Below are positions 13,501 to 23,650 of a stretch of DNA of 64,000 nt, piece after piece. The notes under the pieces are model-generated. The model had not been told where the DNA came from. It saw only the letters and a list, made by a program, of their open reading frames with translations, and did no database searches. A program made the translations under genes and the position numbers. Source of the stretch: Scatophagus argus (lineage: Eukaryota; Chordata; Actinopteri; Scatophagidae); NCBI RefSeq assembly GCF_020382885.2, contig NC_058504.1, positions 16,627,019 through 16,691,018 of the forward strand. The letters are read 5' to 3'. Position 1 is the first letter of the stretch, and each line of letters opens with the position of its first letter.

Positions 13501-16500
13501 GGCTGCAAAGTCGAACAACTCCTGACAGTAAAAGTGCAGGGAAACCCAGTTGCTGCAGTTGTGATTGTTCTCTAGTACATCTGGAGCTGTGGCACCCTGT
13601 CATTAAGAAAGCAAACTGATATTGCTTTGTTGAAATGAAAACTAACTGATTGGTCAAGATAGTTAAAAGTTAATCATGTTGGTTACATTTCACCGTTTAT
13701 CATGAGCGTTTATGAACAGGATTCAGCAGTCTGCAGTGCTCTTTGATTAAACGCAGATTTTCATCATGTTAGGCTGCAGTAGCATTGGTGTTTCATAAAT
13801 CATGCTGTCAAGGTAGTAAGAGAATAAGGCTCCCAGAAATGGTGCATTTAAAAAAGGTCCAAGGCAGGTTAAAATTCAGACTGCGTAAACTTTTGTTTAC
13901 ATGAATGGAAGCAGTGTTTCGGTGGTTAGTTCGGTGGAAGTTCTTGTATCTACATATACACAGACTCAGTTCATCTTAAAATGCTAAATGTGAACAAGTA
14001 AGGCACTAACATGAATTTCTTTTTTTTTCTCAATCCAGGTAGCAAGGCCAAAGACAGCGTGGGCACAGGTGAGGTTTCCATCTGTTTGTCAAACATAAAC
14101 ATCATCGTTGTAACAGTAAGACGCTTCAATTGATTACAGTGAAAAAACACTTGATCCTAACTAGAAAATGGCAACTGAGAAACATGTGAGGGCAAACATC
14201 TTGTGCAGGCTTTTAATCAGTCTGCTGCATCTGCTGAGATAATGTTACACATGTACATGATGTTTGTGTGTTTCTGCAGTGGCTGAGAAGACCACTGGAG
14301 CAGTCGGGAACATCGTTGCAGCCACTGGCCTGGTGAAAAAAGACGAGTTCCCTGCTGACATGAATGTATGTGCGCCCTTACAGTCACCATTAACACAATA
14401 ACATAACACACATAGTGAAGTGTAGCACACAGGCTTAGGTTCTTCAGTGTGTTCCTGTTATCAGACAAAATATTACACCCACAGGAAATCAGTCAGCTCC
14501 TCACAGTGAAATCACATTCGTGCTGACTGACGTGGTTCGACTCCGTTGTCTAGAAACGCAAACTGGCAAAACTGTATAGCCGAAGGTATGAGTATCAACA
14601 TCTCAGGCTGTAACTATCTGATGATTACTAACTAATGATTATTTATAACACAATAACTAATGGTTATATTAATATAACTATTAGACATTTCCCAATCTAC
14701 AAATTGTTTTTTTTGTCCTTCCAACAGTCCAAAAGATTAAGTTATATATTACATTTTCAACAACAAATGATAATTAGTACAAGTAACAAAGCACAGAAAA
14801 ACAGTGTTGTGTTGCTTGATAAAATTTTCTCTTGTCACTCACAAACTGTTTTCAGTTAGCTGAGTAATTCTTCATCCTTCAGTCCAAGCGGTACAGTTAG
14901 ATAATATTAGTTTTATAACTTGAACAAACCCTTTCTTATACATCTCCTTTCTTATGCAAAAGGCAGCAGAGATGCAAGTATACTTGCTTAAAATGCAGAT
15001 ATCCTTTATGCCGCAAATTGATAGAAAAGGTTCTTTAGATGGATATTCCACAAATTTAATGTTTAACTTTCACAAAGCTGGAAAAAAAAGTGATGAAAAT
15101 CAAAGTGGCTGATAGACATTTAATCCCTGGTGTTAGCCTTGTTTTAATTTGAAATTCATGTTATATTTAATTCAGTACATTGTACACAAATCCTCTTGGA
15201 CAGGTTTTCAGGCTCAGAATTTTTCCTTGGTTTGCCTTGTATTAGTCAAACTCAAAAACACTGGATGCTACGTTTCCCATAAAGGAACACAGTAGCATCT
15301 TTGTTGATACCCTCACAGCCCTGTAAAAATGAAGTGCCCCTTTAATTGCCTGAATGAAATAAAATGACTGCAAACGCTGCCATGTACTTGCAACAACAGT
15401 TTAGGTGTTCTTCTTGACCTGTTTATGTTTGTGAACATGTGCCTGAGGTCGGGTGAGAGACCTTGGTTCCAGATCCAAGGCTCGCTTACAGTTGGCCACT
15501 TGCTCAAAGGTGTGTTCGTTAAAGTCTGGACAGGATTGTGGTTGTAGCAGAGCCAGATTCAGACAGCAGTAATTAACATGTTCTGATGAATCTCTATGTC
15601 AGTGTGAAAAAGAGTTACTAGTTCACATCTCATCTGTTTTATTCCTTTGTTCTTTTCTTATTTCCTTTGAGTTCTGCTCTTGTGATGTGAACCCCTGAAG
15701 GCCTTTTTTAATTTCACAGCTTTCTGTCCTCACACAGTTTATTTACACTGATCTTGAAGACTGGAGGAGAGAGATGGAAAATATTTGACACAAACATAGA
15801 ACATGGAACAAATCAACATGGCTTGGACATTTGAGTGATAACACAGTTTATTCACAGATTATTTATTTTTTGCTGTCAGCATGAGGTCGCTGTCCTGTCC
15901 TAAGCCAGAGTCAGAAACTCTCCCCTGACAGACTGCTCTAATTGGCTTCTCGAAGCTGCTATCTGAGTGATAAAACTACTTATTTTGACACCCTGACAAG
16001 AGCCTGTTAAACATCGTTATGATGTGCAGGGTTACATTTTGTTCACTTCGAACTTGTGCTGGATTTGTACATCCTCTCTGTTTAACTGTATCCTGCAGAT
16101 GTTTTAAAGAAAAAAAAAATAACCAGTTTTTACACAAAGAGTCTTGTGTTACACGGTTTGAAGATTTGGTTTCTCTTGTGCTCACGTCTCGACTGAATTC
16201 GTGTGACCAATGAGACACAAAACGTCTGTTACTCCTCTGTTATAATCACATAAACAGCCCTTTTCAAGTTCACTTTATCTCAGGCGATGGTCCGTCTGAT
16301 TAGGTGTGTCTTGGTGGTGGTTTCCCATTGTGCTGCGTTTAAGGCCGTGGTAATCATGTTGGTGGGCTTAAAGCAATAGCACCAGCTCGGCAGAGTACAC
16401 AGGATTACTGTCTGTTCTTCTCTGACCTAATTGACTTGATTAGTGCTGGGTTTAAAAATAAATGTGTGGTGACCCACTAGCTTTGTTTTCAGGGCTCGCG

Positions 16501-18465
16501 GTCACAGGTGCAGCAATGATGGAGCGCTGTTTGCTTCAGGAAGCTCTCAGAAGGCGATCCAGTGTGTTTACACCCACTGTGGCTAAACAGTGCCAAGATG
16601 TCAAGTGTTTACATTAAAAAATATTAAAAGATAAGGTTGGAGAAATTAGATATTTTTCTTATTGTCAATCAAATCCATGAAAAGACCACATCAGCAATGA
16701 ATTAATCCTGTAATAAGTGTCATCTTTGTACTTTACATCCTGTTAAAACGGTCATTGAGCCACATTGTTGCCCTTGATGACATGTTTGTATACTACAATT
16801 AACGCAGGCCGCTAGAGTCATAGTCAACCAACAGATGCTGCCCTGCTGTAAAGAACCAAATGTGAACTGGTCTACAGGCAAAAATAGTCCCTGTTGCTTG
16901 ATTGTTTACATAACTTTTTATTGAAAACCACAGTGCCCAGCTGATTTAAGAAATTATTTATCCCTTTTTTAGAGAAATTTACATATTTCTTAGACCTCTT
17001 TATTAAAGAATTACGTCTTCAGATAAAATCCATCTGATTCGGGCTGAGGTGAGGTGAGAGAAGTACATCGGGGATGATCTTCTGAAAAATAAATATCCGC
17101 CAAGTCTGGCTAAGAGTGGACAGCCATGTGGGTGTAGGGCCTGTGAGGCTGAACTTAAGGCGCAGCTGTGTGTGTTTGAGCTAAATGTAAATGTCATGCA
17201 CGAGTAAAGCACATTAGTTTAGTTCAGCATGTTAGTATATTAAAATGTACTAATTGGAATTAAATACAAAATACAGCGGAGACTTTAGTTGAGTGTTGGA
17301 CACTTAAATGTTGGCCTGATGATGGTGCTACATCAAACGTTTAGGGAAAATATGAGAAAATGTTATTACAACTCATTCTGTGTGAATTTGGATTTGGATT
17401 TCATGGTAATCCATTAAAGAGCTGTTCAGATATTTCAGACTGGACCAAAGTGGTGGACTGACAGACCCAAGGACTTTTAACATTCAGTCCACTGCATGGT
17501 GAAAAGATTTTTTGTTATCTTTCATAATCTGGACTAAGATGGTAGAAATGACAAATATCCTCACTCAGGCTTGAAGATTTCTATGGCTTATATTTGTGTA
17601 TATTGATGTTACTTTATATTATTTTAGATTTGAATTTTTAAATAATCTTGTGTTGTACAAGAGGAGCAAGGACACATCACATTTCAGCCTACTAATCTGT
17701 TTTATTGTGCAACAGATAGAATATTTTTTTCATGCAATTGGCTTAGAGGGTCTTTAGGGAAGCGGAACAAAAACCTTCAGAACAGAAGTGTTTGTTAAAT
17801 CATCTGTTTTTTGTTTTTTTTTAAATACTCCATGACTAAAATGTAATCAAAATGCATGAGAGTCACAAACTTCTCTTTTTGTGAAAGAAGGAACATAAAG
17901 CATGATGATTTAATAATAATGCCTTATCTTTCAAGTTCAAGTAGCTACAAATATGTACAGTGGCCTTTCTTACTGTAGCTCTTTTGTCCTTCCCTCCCTG
18001 TCTCTGTCTCTGCAGCCTGAGGAGTATGGGCAGGAGGCCATGGAGGGCCAGGGAGAGGCAATGCTGGACCCAGAAGGCGAGACATATGATGAGACCCAGC
18101 AGGTAACCGGCCTACACGACACAAAGCGCGTACACATCTCCGCATTTGGCTGCGTAATTTGGTTGTATATAGCTTTTGTGTTTTTTATGAGAAAAAACTG
18201 TAAAGCTGTAGACTGCAGTCCAGGACGAACCCATTCACTTACAGTAAACAGAGGCTCATCAGTATTCACCAGCTCTGCATGCTTACGCATTTTAACTGTA
18301 CTGCAATTCACTAGCTCTTCACACTTGCCCTCCACTTCAGTCCTACACGAACACTACAGCTCACACTGAGGTGATTTTTCTCTGGAAATGAAAACAGAGG
18401 CCTAAACAAGCCAATTGCCACATAGTGAGTACAGTGAAAATAGCACCAGCTACCTACACTGAGCA

Positions 18466-18516
<51 letters not shown>

Positions 18517-19620
18517 ATGTGTGGAGGAAGGATGCAAGTCTGACACAGATGGTTATTTTTGGAATTTGGCTGTCAGGGCCGAGACAAACTGTGCACAACC
18601 TATTGCTGTGGAGACAGATTTTAAATACCGAAGAATAAATGAAAATATCACACAGTGCACATAATATTGAAATGTTTTACTGGTACATGCAGTGATTTAA
18701 GGCATAGCCACAGTTATGTTTGTAGAAACCTATTATACTCCTATTATAAAACCTATTATATATTAAAATATCCATAATCAGATTCGACTGGAGGAAGATT
18801 TAATGAAATTCAGCGCGATCTCTAATGTTCAGTTTGTTTGGTACATATGGTGGGATTTTCTTTTCATTCTCACTCACACTCTTGCATTAATCGGTTAAAG
18901 GACAAAAATGCAGAAATTCCCAAAGATGCAAATTAAAAGTGAATTTCTTTGAAGCAGCAGCTTGGATCATCCACGTCCTCCTCCATCTCTCTCCTACTCC
19001 TCCGCATCTCTTTCCCCTCCCCCATCCTTTGCTATGCGTGAGTTCTGTCTGAATGGGTGTGGTGATGACGCTCTCTGCCTCCGTGCATTGTGGGTAATGT
19101 CAGGGCCTCCCTGCATTGCTGTAAATATGGAGTCAGAGTGCTGCAGGGGGAACTAAGCCTTCTCATTGAGGATTTGGAGACAAGAAAAAAAATCTATATA
19201 ATCCAGTATCACTCTTGGTTTGTGAGCATTTCAGTTGACCCAGGACACATTCCTGGCTTTTTTTTTTTTAAATAATCATGAGCATGGAGGAGGTGTGTGC
19301 AGGGTTACAAGGATGCTGGGAATGTTCTCACGACACGTCCTTGAAGCTGGTGTAGGCTCATGCTGCCCTCTGCTGGCTGTGCAGAGACACTAACACAGTA
19401 GTGCAGCTTGCAGCTGCGATGGAGTGACATCACTGCCTTCAGCAGAGAGCAGTCATGTGCCTTTTATCATATCTATTCTTCTTAAACCGATTTCATTTGA
19501 ATGTAATGCGATTAAGTTTTAATTAGAGTCTTTAGCTTCTCTGTGCTGCAGACCCGCCTGTCTCTTAAAAATCACTTTTTCTTTTCCCAGGAGAGCCAGG
19601 ACTACGAGCCAGAAGCGTAA
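10585..19620 (+). CDS. sncb: Beta-synuclein, 5 coding exons, 117 aa
   Basis: Synucleins are small presynaptic proteins that coat curved, acidic vesicle membranes with an amphipathic helix and assist SNARE assembly. Coding exons are 10585-10705, 14039-14068, 14280-14365, 18016-18102 and 19591-19620, all with GT-AG borders; they sum to 118 codons including TAA. The N-terminus [14 protein letters not shown] and the 11-residue repeats with cores KAKEGM (10-15), KTKEGV (21-26, 32-37) and degenerate KAKDSV (43-48) are diagnostic. The acidic tail ends YEPEA, as in alpha- and beta-synuclein. Mammalian beta-synuclein has 134 residues; the missing ones fall in the repeat 4 to NAC part, leaving a very short hydrophobic core (residues about 55-69). 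The neighbour gprin1 supports sncb over snca. Introns hold repeats but no other gene. Confidence 0.95.
11995..12125. repeat. Decayed dispersed repeat with GATTAATC core
   Basis: The segment GGGGCTGCAACTAATGGTTG followed by GCGATTAATC and AATTATTTTATTGATC matches from memory a dispersed fish repeat probably derived from a non-autonomous hAT-type DNA transposon. It has no coding capacity. A related AT-rich piece lies near 14.63-14.88 kb in another sncb intron, and one near 39.33-39.38 kb. Confidence 0.5.
17427..17461 (+). repeat. Dispersed repeat piece, copy 1 of 2
   Basis: These 35 bases recur at 42232-42266 in the same orientation with one mismatch; the shared core is GGACCAAAGTGGTGGACTGA. 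The match shows both belong to one dispersed repeat family. The full element borders are not clear; similarity probably extends 100-200 bases upstream in both copies. Confidence 0.8.
18466..18516 (+). repeat. (GT)n microsatellite in sncb intron 4
   Basis: About 24 uninterrupted GT units. On the complementary strand it gives a run of CA and produces artefactual Cys-Val and Thr-His open frames that are not genes. Confidence 0.95.
19363..19376 (-). promoter_or_regulatory. Candidate CTCF site
   Basis: On the minus strand the bases read CCAGCAGAGGGCAG, a full match to the CTCF core CCASYAGRKGGCRS. It lies in the last intron of sncb, about 1.4 kb before the ADIRF-like gene. Whether it is bound cannot be seen from sequence. 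Confidence 0.4.
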
Positions 19621-20385
19621 ATGCGTCAGTCCGAGCCGCCATCCAACCAGCAGCACAATAATATTTCTAATAATAAAAAGGACAAATGCTGAAACTATTA
19701 CAATTATACCCCCGTTGCAAAAAAAACAAAACAAAACAACAACAGAAAAGCATTCCCACTGAAAAATGTTCTTCCTTCAAGACAAATCTTTTATTATTAT
19801 TATTATATATTGTAAATGTCATGTTATTAATGTAATGTGTTGGGTGTAGGTATTTATTGAGATGTAGGATTCGTCCGCTCTGTCTCACTTCCTTGATTCC
19901 CTCCCAATGAAATGAGACCAGAGCCGGACTTGTGACTTTGTACTTGTGTGTATCTGTATTTAGAAACGTGCAATAGATGTTCATCATCTTCCAGTGAGAC
20001 ATTGGGAGTGGAAAAAAATAAATACGTCCGGTTGCAAGCAGATATGGAAACAATAATAATATCCTCTTAAGTGTCGACAATGCCTGTTTGTTGGTTATTT
20101 ATTTTTGCATTTTTTTGCAAATTTCTTTGAACATTTTCAAAGTAAGAGTTTTTTACATTGTATCTTTATAGTTGCTTGTGAAATCATTCCAGTAAACTAT
20201 CTGTTAGAAATGAACAGAGTATACATGTTTGTGTGTGTGCGTGTGTTTGTGTGTACTGAAGATTTTAAAAAGTCAATATATTATGTCTTGAAATCATAAT
20301 GGTTGTCATATCAATATGTGCTTTAAATTGCCGGACTTGTCAATATAAAGTTTTATGTGTTAAGCCAGACATTCATTCCTCTGTA

Positions 20386-20391
20386 AATAAA
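20386..20391 (+). terminator. sncb: Poly(A) signal, sncb
   Basis: AATAAA about 770 bases after the sncb stop codon, followed by A-rich sequence. It is the last such signal before the ADIRF-like gene. An earlier AATAAA at 20017-20022 could give a shorter 3' UTR. Confidence 0.6.
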
Positions 20392-20787
20392 AAGTAAAAA
20401 AAGAAACCATTTGTTATTGTTCATATTTGTATATGTATTGATCATGTTTAAACTCACATTCGATCACTTAGATCTAAAACCTTTTGTAATTCTGATGTTT
20501 CTGCCTGTTGGTCTAAACGAGGTTTTCTTTTTTTGCTCACTCATGTCTGGGGGTTTGCCTAGAGGATGTGTAAAATGTGCTGAGCAGGCTCCGGCCCTTG
20601 GCAGGAAGCTGCCATAGCTGGGATGCCAGTCTGATCAGGCCTATTGGGGTGGGTTTTGTTTGGGTTAATCCGGCTGGAACGTGCAGGATTGGTGGTGCTG
20701 GGCTCAAACAGCGGGTATTAAACAGCCGCTCCCGATGCTGTCGGCTCAGATGGATGTTTGGACGCTGCACGGACAGAGACAGAAGCC

Positions 20788-21483
20788 ATGGCCTCGTTCA
20801 AGAAGTCCTTTGAGAGCCTGAAAGGCACCAGCCAATCGGCCGCAAAAGGAGTCACAGACAGTGCAGGTACAGAGCGCCAGCTGTAAGATGACGCAGGTCG
20901 ATGTGATGTGTGGTGACAGTGAAAAGGTCTTACTTTCACGATGGTTTGTCTTTATTGGTTGAAAAAGGAAACACTTGTTAGTCGAATAAATCAATTTATT
21001 TTTTCTGAAAAAGCAAAAGTAACTGCAATAGTTTTTCCTCCTGAGGTCAGTCACTTTTAATCCCTGTGATGTATTTACAGTGCAGGCAGCTCAAGAAGCT
21101 GTGCAGCAGGTGGCAGACTCCTCCAAAGAAACAGTCAGCACAGGTAAAGAGCAGATTCTTCTGTCTTTAAAGCTTCATGCTTATAATAGCAATCTTACTT
21201 TTAGAAAGGAGTGAGCTCCTGAAATGACTGAATCCTCTAAACGTACAGAATGTTAAATATACATTTAAATATGTGACTTACATGTGAGTTTGAGTATCTT
21301 AATCAAGCCTAATACCTTATGCATAATGGTGATGATTTGTTCTTTAAATTCTCTTCTGCTTCACTGTGTATCTTTGAAGCTGCTCAAGAAGCTAGCAGAC
21401 AGACTGAAGCAGTTATAGGAAAAGCTGCAGACAAGGCCACGGACACCATCAAGGAGTTTGGACAGAAACTGGAGACAAAATAA
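20788..21483 (+). CDS. ADIRF-like small helical protein, 3 exons, 81 aa
   Basis: Coding exons 20788-20866, 21081-21143 and 21380-21483 join cleanly with GT-AG borders and two phase-1 introns to give 81 residues. The start codon has a strong context (GCCATGG). The protein starts MASFKKSFESLKG and is almost wholly amphipathic helix, rich in Ala, Gln, Lys, Thr and Asp, with repeated stretches such as QAAQEAVQQVADSSKET and KAADKATDTIKEFGQKL. Length, N-terminus, composition and the C-terminal pattern resemble adipogenesis regulatory factor (ADIRF, 76 aa in human). In human, ADIRF neighbours SNCG; here the relative neighbours sncb, about 0.4 kb after its poly(A) signal. ADIRF promotes adipocyte differentiation, but the role of this gene is unknown. 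A generic apolipoprotein-like or LEA-like helical protein is the alternative. Confidence 0.75.
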
Positions 21484-21735
21484 TCCCTGAAAGTGAACGA
21501 TTTTAGTTGAAATACTGGAGCAAACTTGTCTAGTCATCCAGGCTGTAGACAAGTAATGATGTTGGGATGGATGTATGTTGGGGTCAGCCCTGGAAAAAAA
21601 AAAAAGACACATACAGCTAACATTCCAAAAAGAAATCTTTATAAATTGTCTTTTTTCTTATTTTCATCTCACTTTTTTTTATTTGTTATTTATTTGCTTT
21701 ATTATATATTTCATTATATGTGACCTATTTTGGGA

Positions 21736-21741
21736 AATAAA
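21736..21741 (+). terminator. Poly(A) signal, ADIRF-like gene
   Basis: AATAAA 253 bases after the stop codon of the three-exon gene, in AT-rich sequence. It gives a short 3' UTR. Confidence 0.6.
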
Positions 21742-23627
21742 AACAGATACCAACTTGTTGCTGAGGTCTGTAAAATGTGATATCCTGCTACACACCGTGG
21801 AGCTAACCCTGTTAGTAGCTGCAGACGTACTGCTTCCGTTTTTTTTTGTTTTGTTTTGTTTTTTTTTTATTGTTTTTATTTTTTGCGCTGTGGAGAGTGC
21901 TCAACAACAAATCACCACGGTCATTATTACAGACACACCACTGAGAGGATGGCCTTTGGCAGGCTGATGGCTCCTGATGAGGATGTGATCTGAGCTGTCT
22001 ACCTTCAGCTGCACACCTCCCTCCATCACACTAGTGGTTGCTAGGCAACAGATCTCTGTGGCAGCCAGTGATTGGTGGAGGCCTTTGAATTAATGGTGAG
22101 AATACCTCTGTCAGTACACAGTGTTCCGGCCAAACTGCAGCCCACCTCTACAGTAAAACCAAACAAGGGGAGACAAAAATCAGGCAAATATATAAAATTA
22201 TTTCCTCTGCCTCACGCAATTACTTGAGGCAGCAGAATCACCGAAGCTCAAGAGAAATATGCATGACAAAGTGGAGAGGCTGGAGGGAGGAATGAGTATA
22301 AAAGAGGTGGTGTTTTACAAGTGTTTGTTTGTGTGGGAGGCACAGCTCAATGTCCTCCAGGCTCCTTTGGCCGATGTCTCCTGCTCTTTTTTACATACTT
22401 TCACTGCTGCAGCAGATTGCTCACTTTTCACAAATGTTTCATTAATTTCTTTCCAAACTCAGTTTGCATTAATTTCCCCACGTCCCCCCATGACCCCAGA
22501 TACTCCACTGACCACAACTTTGACAGTCAACAGTGCCTTTTTGATCTCTTTACTTTTTTATTACGATGAGTTCCTTGCTCAGACTAATGTGGCCTTCACA
22601 GCGCATTGTCTGTCTTATTTAAAAGTAGTGGCGCATAATTAAGAGAAGTCCCTCTTCTGCCTACTTAACCCTCCCTTCAGGAGCCCTTATGCTGATCATC
22701 TGTCATGACATGAAAGCTTTTATCTCATTTTATGTTTCTCTAAAATTTCTCCACCAAAACCACAACAGTTCACCAATGCACAAGTTTAATCTCTCTGTAC
22801 ACAGTTGCAATTGTGTTGCTATGAGAACCTGGAGTTAATTACTATGATTTAGAGATGATTAGAGAGCTGAACAGAGATTTTGTCGTTACATTACCACACA
22901 GTGCCAGCACCCGACCGTGGTTTCCAGGGAAACTGGAAATGTGAAGCTTTTCAGTAGACACAGCCACAGCTTAAAGAGGGAGGACTGCCTAAGATAGATT
23001 CTTCTAGAGACAAACCTGTAGCCACTGCAATCACTATCAATCAACAGGGGAGGTAAACGGACAGATGTGGGTCCTGATCAACGTTGAGATTTGCTATGAC
23101 TGACCCAAATTTGAGAGACAGTTATGGAGCGACTTCAGTCTGACCTAAAGTTCTGAGGTATGTCTATTGCTCTCGACTGCAATTTGATTTGTCCTGCTGG
23201 TTTTCATGGTTAAATTTTGACAATCACTCTGGATTTCAGTGCATGACTTTGGCTTTATGTGATGATAGATTAAAACATAACTTGACTCTTGACTATGTGG
23301 ACATATTTTTAGGGTAGACAGGTGCAGGATCCATCAAACAGTCAAATGTTTTAAAATGCAATGTAATCACGTGTTTAAGAACAATAAATATCCCACATTG
23401 CAGTGTCCTAGAACATTAAACAAGCATGTGATCATTCTCATTAAATAGTAGCAGTGATGTAATTCGGTTAGATGTCAGTGTTTGGATTCTTGAAATTGTT
23501 ACCCTATGATGGAATATTTTTTATTACAGAAACAATTTTTTCCCTCCACTCATGCTGGGGTTTGTAGTCATATTTATGTATTACAAATAGCAAAAACAGT
23601 GTGTCAGTACTGTGTTATGCCCTGCAG
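21742..23627. other. Intergenic region and probable 5' part of gprin1
   Basis: No protein-coding exon is evident. A T-rich, TTTTG-type run lies near 21838-21882. A plausible donor (GTATGT after GAG, 23158) could end a non-coding gprin1 exon that would splice to the acceptor at 23627/23628. That exon's start and the promoter are not identifiable. Confidence 0.35.
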
Positions 23628-23650
23628 GTATTTCAACACTTAAATGCAGA

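Noticed and set aside
17953-18369. 138-codon frame around the fourth sncb exon
   Set aside because: In the wrong extent: only 18016-18102 is an exon; the rest is intron on both sides.
18425-18664. Cys-Val-rich and Thr-His-rich frames on both strands
   Set aside because: Artefacts of the (GT)n microsatellite.
22909-22934. Possible second RE1 element upstream of gprin1
   Set aside because: Only a left half (CCAGCACC) is present; no GGACAG half at canonical or known alternative spacing.
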